This document shows positions 7,530-15,858 of a stretch of DNA of 39,002 nt, piece after piece. This DNA is from an uncultured Spartobacteria bacterium (GTDB taxonomy: Bacteria > Verrucomicrobiota > Verrucomicrobiia > Chthoniobacterales > Chthoniobacteraceae): NCBI GenBank assembly GCA_903916085.1, contig CAIWVL010000135.1, positions 1-39,002 on the forward strand, read 5' to 3'. Made by a program: the position numbers and the translations under genes. The notes beneath the pieces were generated by a model. That model worked only from the letters and a program-made list of their open reading frames with translations, made no database searches and was not told the DNA's origin. Positions within the stretch are counted from its first letter, which is position 1, and each line of letters opens with the position of its first letter.

Positions 7530-8948
7530 ATGACCTCCGCCTTCTCTTCCGCTTACAACAGACGCGCGTTCCTCGGCAAAACCTCTCAAGGATTAGGTGC
7601 CGTTGCGCTCGCTTCTCTCCTCACCCCTTCCCGCGTCAACGCCGCAGCAACCAAAGGCGTTCTCGGCACGCTGCCACTTCCACAAAAAGTGAAACGTGTC
7701 ATCTGGCTTTCGATGGCGGGCGGCCCCTCTCATCTCGAAACCTTCGACCCCAAGCCGAAGCTCGCTGAAATGCACGGCCAGCCCATGCCTGAAAGTTTCA
7801 CCAAAGGGCAACAGCTCGCACAGCTTCAGGGACAAAAGCTCACCTGCTTCGCGCCGCAGCATCCCTTTGAAAAGTTCGGCAAAAGCCAAACCGAAATCTG
7901 CGCCCTCTTTCCGCACATCGGTTCCGTCATGGATGAAATCTGCCTGATCCGCTCCATGACAACCGATGCGATCAACCACGATCCCGCCCACATGTTTATG
8001 AACACGGGCTCCCAGATCGCGGGCCGTCCCAGCATGGGCGCATGGGTCACGTATGGGCTTGGCAGCGAGGCGTCTGATTTACCGGGGTTTGTGGTCCTGA
8101 CTTCGTTGGGCAAAGGTGGCCAAAACCAACCGATCGCGGCTCGTCAATGGAGCAGCGGCTTTTTGCCAAGTCGTTATCAAGGGGTTCAACTTCGCTCTAA
8201 AGGGGATCCAGTGCTCTACCTCGGAACACCGCAGGGCATTTCTCTTGAGCAACAAGGCAGCGACATTGACGCCATCAATGCACTGAATCGCCACCATTCG
8301 CATTTGGTAAACGATCCGGAAATTGCAACGCGCATCGCCCAATATGAAATGGCCTTTCAGATGCAGGCCAGCGTTCCGGAACTCATGAACGTCACAGGCG
8401 AAACCGCCTCAACTCTGGAACTCTACGGATGCACTCCGGGCGATGGCTCGTTTGCCGCCAACTGCCTGCTCGCGCGTCGACTTGCAGAACGAGGTGTTCG
8501 CTTCATCCAACTCTACCATAAAGATTGGGATCATCATGGGGGCATCAAAGAAGGCGTAGCACTCAAGGCCCAGGAAATCGATCGCGCTTGTATGGCGCTA
8601 ATCACAGACCTCAAACAGCGCGGGATGCTCGAGAGCACCCTCATTGTGTGGGCCGGAGAATTCGGACGTACGCCCATGTCCCAAGGCGGCAGCGGCCGGG
8701 ATCACCATAACAAGGCTATGTCCGTGTGGATGGCGGGGGGCGGGGTGCGAGGCGGTCTCGTTTATGGGGCCACCGATGAACTCGGGTACGCCGCCGTGGA
8801 AAACGTCACGACCGTCCACGATCTACATGCGACGATGCTCCAGCAACTGGGCATTCAGCACGAATCGTTTACGGTCAAATTTCAAGGCCTCGATGCTAAA
8901 CTATCGGGCGTTGAAGGCGGCAAAGTTCTTAAAAATATACTGATTTGA
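7530..8948 (+). CDS. DUF1501 (sulfatase-like fold) protein with Tat signal
   Basis: 472 aa, with a twin-arginine signal peptide at the N-terminus (AYNRRAFLGKTSQGLGAVAL), so probably exported folded. The DUF1501 body, related to the alkaline phosphatase/sulfatase superfamily, shows WLSMAGGPSHLETFDPKPKL near the start, the central YHKDWDHHGGI, and the late WAGEFGRTPMSQGGSGRDHH plus NKAMSVWMAGGGVRGG, likely metal-binding positions. It begins 19 bp after the PSCyt1/DUF1549/DUF1553 gene, and the two almost certainly form an operon. Enzymatic activity is not established for the family. It is transcribed convergently with cysE. Confidence 0.92.
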   Translation: MTSAFSSAYNRRAFLGKTSQGLGAVALASLLTPSRVNAAATKGVLGTLPLPQKVKRVIWLSMAGGPSHLETFDPKPKLAEMHGQPMPESFTKGQQLAQLQGQKLTCFAPQHPFEKFGKSQTEICALFPHIGSVMDEICLIRSMTTDAINHDPAHMFMNTGSQIAGRPSMGAWVTYGLGSEASDLPGFVVLTSLGKGGQNQPIAARQWSSGFLPSRYQGVQLRSKGDPVLYLGTPQGISLEQQGSDIDAINALNRHHSHLVNDPEIATRIAQYEMAFQMQASVPELMNVTGETASTLELYGCTPGDGSFAANCLLARRLAERGVRFIQLYHKDWDHHGGIKEGVALKAQEIDRACMALITDLKQRGMLESTLIVWAGEFGRTPMSQGGSGRDHHNKAMSVWMAGGGVRGGLVYGATDELGYAAVENVTTVHDLHATMLQQLGIQHESFTVKFQGLDAKLSGVEGGKVLKNILI

Positions 8949-9043
8949 TTTATCAGCTAATGATGCGCTCACGCGCGCCAAGGCTATCCGCTCAGGCTCA
9001 CTTTAATTGGCGAGACATACAGCCTCCAAAGTCCAACAAATCA

Positions 9044-9973
9044 CTACAGTTGACAGGAATCACCGGGGCCAACTGCAAAAATTTCGCCCCTTGCTCCTTT
9101 GTTGCGAAGACTCAATTGCTTCTCTTCGTACACCACCAAGGAATCCGGCGGAACACTTTGCATTAAAAAGACATTGGCACCAATCGTCGAGTTTGCACCT
9201 ATCACCGTTTTGCCTCCTAAAATAGTTGAGTTGGGATAAATGGTGACGTTATCACACACATCAGGATGCCGTTTGCCGCCTTTAACTAAGTCGCCATTCT
9301 CGTCCTTCACAAAGCTCCGCGCCCCAAGCGTCACGCCGTGATAAATGCGTACATGATTTCCAATCGTACACGTTTCTCCAATAACCACACCCGTGCCGTG
9401 ATCTATGAAAAAGTGTGTCCCCAGACGCGCCCCGGGATGAATGTCGATACCGGTGCGGCTATGGGCCCATTCTGTCATCATTCGGGGAATAATCGGGGCA
9501 CCCGCAAGGTGAAGACGATGAGCCAAGCGCTGGATCGAAATAGCCTCGATACAGGGATAAGAAAGGATAATTTCTTCCCGACTTAACGCTGAGGGATCAC
9601 TCCCGAAAGCCGCCTCAATGTCGGTTTGTAACAGCGCGCGCACCGATGGCAATGCCCGGGTAAACTCCTTCATGATCGGCTCGGTTTTTCCCGTAGGCCG
9701 TTTTGGATCTCCAATACGCACACTCTTACGCACTTCTTCCTGAAGTCGGCGTACCACCCCAAAAAGCCGCTCAGCCGTTATTTGCGTAAGCGACGCTTCG
9801 GAAATCGCAGCGTCATCATGAAATCCTGGAAAAAGAAGCTGTAAGAGATCTTCGCAAATTTGCCCAACCGCCCTTTTGGAGGGCATGTTGTGGACATCGT
9901 TATGATTAAATCCACCGTGCTTTTGGTAGGACGCCAATAATTCGGCGAGATGCCAGTTTGGTAGACTATTCAT
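9044..9973 (-). CDS. cysE: Serine O-acetyltransferase
   Basis: Acetylates serine with acetyl-CoA to O-acetylserine, the substrate of CysK. 309 aa: an N-terminal helical domain (about 1-165), then a left-handed beta-helix of hexapeptide repeats (about 170-280) with DIHPGARLGTHFFIDHGTGV and IGNHVRIYHGVTLGARSF. His192 and His212 lie at the catalytic and substrate-binding positions, and an insertion follows (VKDENGDLVKGGKRHPD). The long N-terminal domain resembles the EpsC/SrpH-type serine acetyltransferases. Its last residue is Leu rather than the Ile by which many CysE tails dock into CysK. It is the last gene of the minus-strand sulfur cluster. The upstream sequence is pyrimidine-rich on the coding strand, with no Shine-Dalgarno. 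Confidence 0.9.
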   Translation of the reverse strand: MNSLPNWHLAELLASYQKHGGFNHNDVHNMPSKRAVGQICEDLLQLLFPGFHDDAAISEASLTQITAERLFGVVRRLQEEVRKSVRIGDPKRPTGKTEPIMKEFTRALPSVRALLQTDIEAAFGSDPSALSREEIILSYPCIEAISIQRLAHRLHLAGAPIIPRMMTEWAHSRTGIDIHPGARLGTHFFIDHGTGVVIGETCTIGNHVRIYHGVTLGARSFVKDENGDLVKGGKRHPDVCDNVTIYPNSTILGGKTVIGANSTIGANVFLMQSVPPDSLVVYEEKQLSLRNKGARGEIFAVGPGDSCQL

Positions 9974-10050
9974 TGAGGAAGGAGGAGGATAATCTATTAA
10001 AACTTACAAGGAACATACTCACTGCGGACATGTCAACTCCCAGCATTTTA

Positions 10051-10917
10051 TTACAGTTCGCCTCCATGACATAAGAATGTTCTGTAAGATCTTAAAATGT
10101 CTAATATGGCCAAAACCAATACCTGAATTTTTTCTTCAGAAGTAGCTTGAGCTGGGACTTCAATCTCAATCTCGAAGGGCCAAGGCTGCGTCTCGGGATA
10201 GGGACTAAGATGCCCAGCAAGAAAGCGCGCCTGGCGACCGGCTTCGTCCCTCGGGATAATCATGACGGGATCAGCTTCAACGGGCACGAGGGTTCGGAGG
10301 CGCCTCAGCGCGGGTGCGACCACGTCTTGAGCAATCACACTGCTGTTCACATGAGCGCGCAGGGAGTTGGTCTTCTCCGTGCTGCGTAGTGTGATAATCC
10401 CGTGAGGTGAAATCCGCTGAAATTCCGCGCGAAAAAACAACGCGTCATGGGCTTCGGCATCAAGCTTCCAGCGAAGTGCCAGTTCTCCGGGACTTAGTTC
10501 GCAAGGTGTCTTGTTGTCTTCAAATCCGCCTGGATGCACCAGAGGATAACCAAAAACTGCGTAATCCTGAGAGAGCGAGGGGCCCAGCGTCAGCAGCATA
10601 AGAAGCTTTACAACTGCAGAGATTGTTTCAGTGTGCCCAGGGTCGAGGCCTCCAAACAAACTCACCCGCATCGGGACACCTCCAGCACGTTTTCCCAATA
10701 CTAGAGATTTCGTTATTTCGTGACGCACGCCACCGATCGTGAGCGGGTAAACACTTGTAATTAGACTCGGATGTTGGAGTGCCCGGAGCGGCTCCAGCAG
10801 ACTGAACGCATTACGTTTAGAGCACACCCCATCAAGAGGCAAGTTCACACTATTTTGCGGCGTGCAATCAAATGGAGTGAGGGAAGATTCGACTTGGAGA
10901 TTCATAATTTTGAGCAC
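10051..10917 (-). CDS. M14-like (succinylglutamate desuccinylase/aspartoacylase type) pseudoenzyme
   Basis: 288 aa, starting at GTG 10917 or ATG 10905. It aligns by eye with the M14-like protein at 13728-14696. RVSLFGGLDPGHTE matches KVGIFAGIHGDEPA, and YPLVHPGGF matches YPVCNPGGY. HGIITLRSTE matches DGIIALHSDD, and the C-termini FEIEIEVPA and RSYRTFLCHGGEL match FELILESPA and EYRKFIAYGANL. The zinc ligands are lost: His127 becomes Asp92, Glu130 becomes His95, and His212 becomes Arg178. The catalytic-Glu position is kept (Glu253). It is therefore probably not a zinc peptidase; a regulatory, binding or chaperone-like role is possible but unknown. It lies between cysK and cysE and shows no signal peptide. 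Confidence 0.65.
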   Translation of the reverse strand: MLKIMNLQVESSLTPFDCTPQNSVNLPLDGVCSKRNAFSLLEPLRALQHPSLITSVYPLTIGGVRHEITKSLVLGKRAGGVPMRVSLFGGLDPGHTETISAVVKLLMLLTLGPSLSQDYAVFGYPLVHPGGFEDNKTPCELSPGELALRWKLDAEAHDALFFRAEFQRISPHGIITLRSTEKTNSLRAHVNSSVIAQDVVAPALRRLRTLVPVEADPVMIIPRDEAGRQARFLAGHLSPYPETQPWPFEIEIEVPAQATSEEKIQVLVLAILDILRSYRTFLCHGGEL

Positions 10918-11034
10918 GTTTCTTCTTCAATTTTAATTGCGCCTTTTGAGGACCTAAATCACTTGATTTTTCACACTGCTAGAATGCCCTGCCCAGTGTT
11001 AGTGGTAACCAAAGCTGATGAGCACTTCACGCCA

Positions 11035-11997
11035 TTAGGACTGCACCAACGCACGCGCATGATCAGCGAGCGCAGTGCTCAGATAACGTTCTCCAGTACT
11101 GCACCCTATGGTCACAATCAACTTTCCAGCGTACTCGGGGCGCGCGGCCAGTTGGAGTGCCGCCCATACGTTGGCTCCGGTGGAAATACCAGCAAGAATG
11201 CCTTCTTCTACAGCCAGTCTTTGAGCCGTTTCGATGGCGTCGTCATTACTGACAGTCAACACCTCATCGATGATCTCGAGATTCAAATTCTTGGGAACAA
11301 AGCCTGCGCCTGTGCCCTGGATTTTATGGGGGCCGGGTTTGAGCGGTTCACCTCGGAGCGTTTGTGTAATGACTGGCGATGCCGATGGTTCGATCGCGAT
11401 GGTCTTAAAGCCTTTTTTTCGAAACTTCAGAACCTCGCTTACGCCCGTCAGAGTGCCCCCGGTACCTACCGCAGACACGAGCACGTCCGCGAGTCCGTCG
11501 CTATCAGCCCAAATTTCTTCGGCCGTTGTTTTCCGATGCACCTCGGGATTGGCCGGATTGTTAAACTGCTGAGGCATCCAAGCGTTTACATCTTCAGCGA
11601 CAAGTTCGTCGGCTTTGGCAAGAGCGCCTTTCATTCCAAGGCTTGCAGGGGTCAGCACCAAGTCAGCACCAAGGAGAGAGAGAAGAATACGTCTCTCGAC
11701 ACTCATGCTTTCTGGCATGGTAAGCGTCAACTTATAGCCGCGCGAGGCTGCGACAAACGCAAGGGCGATGCCCGTGTTGCCCGAAGTGGGCTCGATAATC
11801 CGTGTCCCTGGCCCGATACGTCCCGCGTTCTCAGCCGCCTCAATCATCGCCAACCCAATTCGGTCTTTAACGCTTCCCAAGGGATTAAAGAACTCAGATT
11901 TAAGAGCGATAGTCGCGGGTAACCCAGCGCCGATGCGAGAGAGTTTAATCAAGGGCGTGCGACCGACAGTTTGAGTGATATTTTTGAAAATGGCCAT
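11035..11997 (-). CDS. cysK: Cysteine synthase A (O-acetylserine sulfhydrylase)
   Basis: PLP enzyme making cysteine from O-acetylserine and sulfide. 320 aa from the ATG at 11997 ([20 protein letters not shown]), the standard start; the open frame extends 49 codons further upstream but that part is not family-like. The PLP lysine is Lys44 in NPLGSVKDR, the substrate loop is TSGNTG (71-76), and the phosphate-binding loop is GTGGTLTG (178-185). Length matches the family. It lies 118 bp upstream of the M14-like pseudoenzyme gene and follows the porin gene, from which a hairpin terminator separates it, so cysK probably has its own promoter. Confidence 0.95.
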   Translation of the reverse strand: MAIFKNITQTVGRTPLIKLSRIGAGLPATIALKSEFFNPLGSVKDRIGLAMIEAAENAGRIGPGTRIIEPTSGNTGIALAFVAASRGYKLTLTMPESMSVERRILLSLLGADLVLTPASLGMKGALAKADELVAEDVNAWMPQQFNNPANPEVHRKTTAEEIWADSDGLADVLVSAVGTGGTLTGVSEVLKFRKKGFKTIAIEPSASPVITQTLRGEPLKPGPHKIQGTGAGFVPKNLNLEIIDEVLTVSNDDAIETAQRLAVEEGILAGISTGANVWAALQLAARPEYAGKLIVTIGCSTGERYLSTALADHARALVQS

Positions 11998-12098
11998 GTT
12001 AGTGCGTCGTGGGTTATAAATTTGAGAGGTATTCAATAAATGATTGGGACTAGACACTTGGTTACATATAAAAGACGTTACAGAACGGTCGCTCGGGT

Positions 12099-12133
12099 AA
12101 AACCGGGAGCCCTCCATCTCCGAGGACCCCCGG
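12099..12133 (-). terminator. Rho-independent terminator between the porin gene and cysK
   Basis: On the minus strand an 11-bp stem with two G-U pairs (arms at 12123-12133 and 12103-12113) is followed directly by TTTTA (12098-12102). It lies 27 bp after the porin stop codon and splits the sulfur cluster into at least two transcripts, or attenuates read-through into cysK. Confidence 0.6.
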
Positions 12134-12159
12134 CTGCTACACACACCAAATTTTTCGAA

Positions 12160-13599
12160 CTAGAACTTCACCGTAACGTCAGCCTGCAAAATCTGAACGT
12201 TGTTGCGGTCCGCCAAGGTTTTGAGCCCTGTGGTGGTAGTGTTCTGGCCGTTCGGGGCGGCTAGGGTGGTTGTGTCCAGTTGATTGCGGAGATTAAACGC
12301 ATTCTGGTAGGCCAGGCTCAGAACGACCGATTGAGACAGATTGTAATTGACGCCTACCTTGAAGCCCTTGGTGTTGAGCTTGGACTCAGCGAAGTCCGAG
12401 TCATTCAAGTTGGGATCTACTGCAGTTAGACCAGTCTGGCGGTAATTAGCCAAGAAGGAGAAATCCCCCTTCTTTTTGTTTTCGCCCACCACAACACCAA
12501 GCAACCAGGCGTAGTCGTCATTGCTCTTGTGGCCCGTTGTCGCGTTTCCGTTACGGTTTAGCCCGTACACCTCATACGCACGTGCTGCTCCGTCTAGGTT
12601 GTAGGAGAAGTCCCACACGAACTTCGTTTTGAGCCCACCGATCCTCGTGGAGAAGTCGCCTGGGAGCAAAAGAAGCTGCAGCCCGCGCGTGCCATTGTCT
12701 GCTCCGAAAGAAGCGCCATTTGCTTCCGCGGAGTACGCAGAGGTGGAAGCAGCAACGTTGGACGTGCTGGCGGCGTTGTAGGTCAAGAATCCCGGAGCGA
12801 CGGTCAGCTTGTGGCTGTCATCGAACTTGAATCCCACCTGGGCTTGGACCTGGAACAATAGGGCGTCAGTCGCCTTGTCTGTGCCATTTGTGGTCCGTAG
12901 GTACCCCTCGTTATTGTCTGCGAGGACGAACTGACCAGCCGTGAAGCTGAGTTCCCAAGGGCCAACCCATCCGAGGAGCTTATGGAGCTCAAACTTTTCA
13001 GACAAGCCCGTGGGATTGATGTCTGCATCCCACACCAGCCCCTGATCGTTTGTGTAGAACGGGTTGGGCTGCTTGCCTAAGACGCCAGTCAGGCCCTTGA
13101 TAGGTTCCCAACCGAGGAACGCCTTACTGATGTACACGGGGAACTTCCCAAATCCAGCCCCCTGCCCGGTTGATCCGACCGTCTGGTTATCGGAGTCGGA
13201 AGTCTGGCCTGTAGAAAGCTGGAAGCCTCCGAAGAACTGGTCGGTGAGCTTGAAGTCGGCTCCAAGGCGCAGGCGAATGCGCTCCCTCTGCAGTGAGCGC
13301 TTGGCATCGGTGGCGCCGCCCGCTTGTGCCTGGGACTCTTGCCACTGGTAGCGGAACCGAGCGTCGCCATTGACCTTGATCTCCTGGAAAGCGCTGTCTA
13401 GCTTGATTTTACCGGCGGTGGTCTTAGCGTAATCCCCCGCCAATTTGGCGCGAATCTGTTCGGCTTTGGATTCCTTAAGAACGCCTTCTTGAACGAGAGC
13501 ATCTAGGAGAGCGCCGTTGTCCTGCGCGAGGACGGAGACGCTCAGGGGGCCTGCCGCGAGGGCAAGTAAAGGAAGTAGGGTGTTTGCTGACTTCTTCAT
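12160..13599 (-). CDS. Predicted outer-membrane porin
   Basis: 479 aa from the ATG at 13599, chosen because it begins a Sec signal peptide (MKKSANTLLPLLALAAGPLS, cleaved after VLAQ). The next segment (LLDALVQEGVLKESKAEQIR) resembles the short helical periplasmic segment of putative porins in Verrucomicrobiota. From about residue 70 the protein alternates aromatic and polar residues as in beta-barrels (DARFRYQWQES, LGADFKLTDQFFGGFQLSTG) and ends with a Phe-terminal strand (VQILQADVTVKF), the usual outer-membrane assembly signal. Its position between the M14-like gene and cysK suggests entry of a sulfur compound or sulfate, which is inference. A 7-bp palindrome lies 30-49 bp upstream of the start. 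Confidence 0.8.
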   Translation of the reverse strand: MKKSANTLLPLLALAAGPLSVSVLAQDNGALLDALVQEGVLKESKAEQIRAKLAGDYAKTTAGKIKLDSAFQEIKVNGDARFRYQWQESQAQAGGATDAKRSLQRERIRLRLGADFKLTDQFFGGFQLSTGQTSDSDNQTVGSTGQGAGFGKFPVYISKAFLGWEPIKGLTGVLGKQPNPFYTNDQGLVWDADINPTGLSEKFELHKLLGWVGPWELSFTAGQFVLADNNEGYLRTTNGTDKATDALLFQVQAQVGFKFDDSHKLTVAPGFLTYNAASTSNVAASTSAYSAEANGASFGADNGTRGLQLLLLPGDFSTRIGGLKTKFVWDFSYNLDGAARAYEVYGLNRNGNATTGHKSNDDYAWLLGVVVGENKKKGDFSFLANYRQTGLTAVDPNLNDSDFAESKLNTKGFKVGVNYNLSQSVVLSLAYQNAFNLRNQLDTTTLAAPNGQNTTTTGLKTLADRNNVQILQADVTVKF

Positions 13600-13628
13600 G
13601 ATATGCTTACGTGTGCTATTGCATTTAC

Positions 13629-13648
13629 TGCATTGAATAGACAATGCA
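13629..13648 (-). promoter_or_regulatory. Perfect palindrome upstream of the porin gene
   Basis: TGCATTG-N6-CAATGCA, exact 7-bp arms, lies 30 to 49 bp upstream of the porin start codon, with further half-site-like ATTGCATT and TGCAGTAAATGCA sequence beside it. It could be an operator or a short hairpin in the leader. It does not match the palindrome in the sbp promoter, so a shared regulator is not supported. Confidence 0.4.
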
Positions 13649-13727
13649 TCAGCCCTGGAGCTCCAGAGCAACTGCTGTCTTGGGGTTTTGTCCCGGCGCG
13701 AATGCGACGGGATCAAAGTGAGCGCGG

Positions 13728-14696
13728 CTACAGGTTGGCCCCGTATGCGATAAACTTCCTGTACTCAGAGAGAACCGAGGCAAGGGCCAGGCTAAATGCC
13801 CGGCGTTGCTCCACCAAGGGAGAAACAGCTGGACTCTCCAGAATGAGCTCAAAAGGCTGCGGCTTCTGCTCCCGATGAGCGCTCAGAATACCGTCATAAC
13901 TGTCGTAAATCATGCCATTAACAGCATGAAACCCGTCAATCACAGGCCGGACATCGCGAGCTTGAGCGACTTCAGCCGCTTTGAGCGCAGGCTCCAACAA
14001 CTGCCGCGCCAGTACGTCGCCCCGCGCAAATCCATAAAATCCAGGAGAAGTATCGTCGGAATGCAGTGCAATAATTCCGTCAAACTGGCGCGCCTGAATT
14101 TCTCGCTCCAACACCCGGACTTCCTGCTCCTGCGAGCCGCGCCAAAACTCCCGATTCAAATCCTTTCCGGAAGGCGAATGCCTCGTACCGGCAAGGTATC
14201 CGCCAGGGTTGCAAACGGGATACAACCAAAGCTCGAAATCGCGGCCTATTTCCGGCGTTTCATCAAGCTCCCGGATAAAGTCCATCAAACCAAGAATACC
14301 TGCCGGTTCATCGCCATGAATACCGGCAAAGATGCCTACTTTGATGCGGTCTTTCACCACGCTGGTACGCTGAAAGTGAAATCGTGGTAGCCACACCGTC
14401 TCGCCTGCAATCTCCCAAATAGACACGGCATCAGCGCGCAAGCAGTTGGACTTGGCGGCCTGTAGATACAACGGCTGCAGGAGCTCACGCAACGCGGGAC
14501 GATGCTGCCGAGACAATTGCTCCAGCACTTGCGCCGCCGCGCGCTGCACCGAGGCACTGACCCGCGGACTCAGCAACTTTTCGGAAGCAGGCTTTACGCC
14601 CACCACAGCCGCACCCGCCCTGGACGACATCATGCCACGGTCCCCAGACTGGGCAGACCGAGCGGCACGAGGCGTCCGTAGAGGCGTGGTTTTCAT
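13728..14696 (-). CDS. M14-type zinc carboxypeptidase/deacylase (succinylglutamate desuccinylase/aspartoacylase-like)
   Basis: 322 aa. A catalytic domain from about residue 75 has the M14-like zinc site His127-x-x-Glu130 (FAGIHGDEPAG) and His212 (IIALHSDD). It also has the substrate-binding DLNREFW (179-185) and Glu287 in FELILESPA as probable general base. All key residues are intact, so the enzyme should hydrolyse an amide bond: a C-terminal amino acid, or an N-acyl group as in AstE/aspartoacylase. About 70 Ala/Arg-rich residues precede the domain; no clear signal peptide is visible. It sits between the sulfate-binding protein (51 bp upstream) and the porin, with a degenerate paralog two genes further on. 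The substrate is unknown; release of a sulfur-containing amino acid is a guess from context. Confidence 0.75.
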   Translation of the reverse strand: MKTTPLRTPRAARSAQSGDRGMMSSRAGAAVVGVKPASEKLLSPRVSASVQRAAAQVLEQLSRQHRPALRELLQPLYLQAAKSNCLRADAVSIWEIAGETVWLPRFHFQRTSVVKDRIKVGIFAGIHGDEPAGILGLMDFIRELDETPEIGRDFELWLYPVCNPGGYLAGTRHSPSGKDLNREFWRGSQEQEVRVLEREIQARQFDGIIALHSDDTSPGFYGFARGDVLARQLLEPALKAAEVAQARDVRPVIDGFHAVNGMIYDSYDGILSAHREQKPQPFELILESPAVSPLVEQRRAFSLALASVLSEYRKFIAYGANL

Positions 14697-14747
14697 ACTA
14701 TTTTGGGCAGCTATAGAGCAGTGTAGTATTTGGGAAATACAACTCAG

Positions 14748-15740
14748 TTAGGGCTTGTAAACTTGATCAAACGTACCGCCGTCGTTGAAGTGCACCCGCT
14801 GCGCCTTCGTCCAACCGCCAAATGCACCATCAATGGTCACCAATGAAATGTTTGGAAACGAAGCGTCATACTTAGCCTTGGCTTTTGCACTCCGAGGCCG
14901 GTAGTAATTTTTACCGATAATATCCTGCGCTTCATCACTATAGAGATACTTTAGGTAGGCCTCAGCAACGTCGCGTGTCTTTTTGGTATCCACGTTTTTG
15001 TCCACCACCGAAACGGACGCCTCAGCCAAAATACTCACGGAAGGCGCGACAATCTGGAACTTGTCGGCCCCGAATTCTTTGAGAGCGAGAAAGGCTTCAT
15101 TTTCCCAGGTGAGCAGCACATCACCAATTTCACGCTGCACAAATGTCGTCGTTGAACCGCGGGCACCGCTATCGAGCACAGGCACATTGCGGTAAAGCTG
15201 GGTCACGAAGTCCAATACCTTGGCCTGATCACCGCCGAAGGCCTTTTCTGCGTAGGCCCAAGCTGCCAGATAGTTCCAACGGGCACCCCCCGAGGTTTTG
15301 GGGTTGGGAGTGATGACCTTGAGGCCAGGCTTGATGAGATCATTCCAGTCCTTGATGCCCTTGGGATTCCCCTTGCGCACTAGGAAGACAATCGTGGAAG
15401 TATAAGGTGCACTGTTGTTTGGGAGACGGTCTGCCCAGTTTTCAGGAATGAGGTTGCCGTTGACGCGCAGCGCATCGACGTCGCCCGCGAGAGCAAAGGT
15501 CACCACGTCCGCTGGCAACCCATCAATCACGGCTCGCGCCTGTTTCCCGGACCCCCCATGGGACTGCTTGATGGACACCACTTCGCCTGTGGTCGCCTTC
15601 CAGTGTTTGGAAAATGCCGTGTTATATTCGAGATACAGCTCGCGGGTGGGATCGTAGGAGACATTGAGTAGTTCCCGAGCTCCGGAGGCAAACGAGGCAC
15701 TCAGAGCGACTAGAGAGAGTGTTAGAAGAGAAAGGCGCAT
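14748..15740 (-). CDS. sbp: Periplasmic sulfate-binding protein
   Basis: Substrate-binding component of a sulfate/thiosulfate ABC importer, 330 aa. There is a Sec signal peptide ([20 protein letters not shown]) and then the family start [20 protein letters not shown]. Family motifs include [71 protein letters not shown], and [20 protein letters not shown] followed by LTWENEA. No CysT, CysW or CysA permease/ATPase genes lie in the window, so the membrane part must be encoded elsewhere. It is the first gene of the minus-strand sulfur cluster, behind a good promoter. sbp and cysP are hard to separate; sulfate is more likely than thiosulfate. Confidence 0.9.
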   Translation of the reverse strand: MRLSLLTLSLVALSASFASGARELLNVSYDPTRELYLEYNTAFSKHWKATTGEVVSIKQSHGGSGKQARAVIDGLPADVVTFALAGDVDALRVNGNLIPENWADRLPNNSAPYTSTIVFLVRKGNPKGIKDWNDLIKPGLKVITPNPKTSGGARWNYLAAWAYAEKAFGGDQAKVLDFVTQLYRNVPVLDSGARGSTTTFVQREIGDVLLTWENEAFLALKEFGADKFQIVAPSVSILAEASVSVVDKNVDTKKTRDVAEAYLKYLYSDEAQDIIGKNYYRPRSAKAKAKYDASFPNISLVTIDGAFGGWTKAQRVHFNDGGTFDQVYKP

Positions 15741-15829
15741 GGGAGTTGTTGGGTTGAAAGTTGAGTGAGAGGCCGGGAAGCTTCGGAATGACGATCAATC
15801 CGAGCCATCGAGCATCTGGCACTGGCGAA

Positions 15830-15858
15830 TGAATACTGAATCAGTGGACATTCAGCAA
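15830..15858 (-). promoter_or_regulatory. Sigma70-like promoter for sbp
   Basis: On the minus strand, TTGCTG (-35, 15853-15858), a 17-bp spacer, then TATTCA (-10, 15830-15835). The expected start site is about 15823, leaving a leader of some 80 nt to the sbp ATG at 15740. Both boxes match 4 of 6 consensus positions and the spacing is optimal. Confidence 0.5.
15836..15855 (-). promoter_or_regulatory. Operator-like palindrome inside the sbp promoter spacer
   Basis: CTGAAT-N8-ATTCAG, perfect 6-bp arms, occupies the spacer between the -10 and -35 boxes and overlaps the -35. Its position would let a bound dimer block RNA polymerase, as expected for repression when sulfur is plentiful. The binding protein is unknown. 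Confidence 0.45.

Noticed and set aside
10771-11922. Long plus-strand open frame (383 aa) antisense to cysK and the pseudoenzyme gene
   Set aside because: It overlaps two genes identified by conserved motifs on the other strand; composition is unlike any family, and it spans the gap and both genes as a by-product of codon bias.
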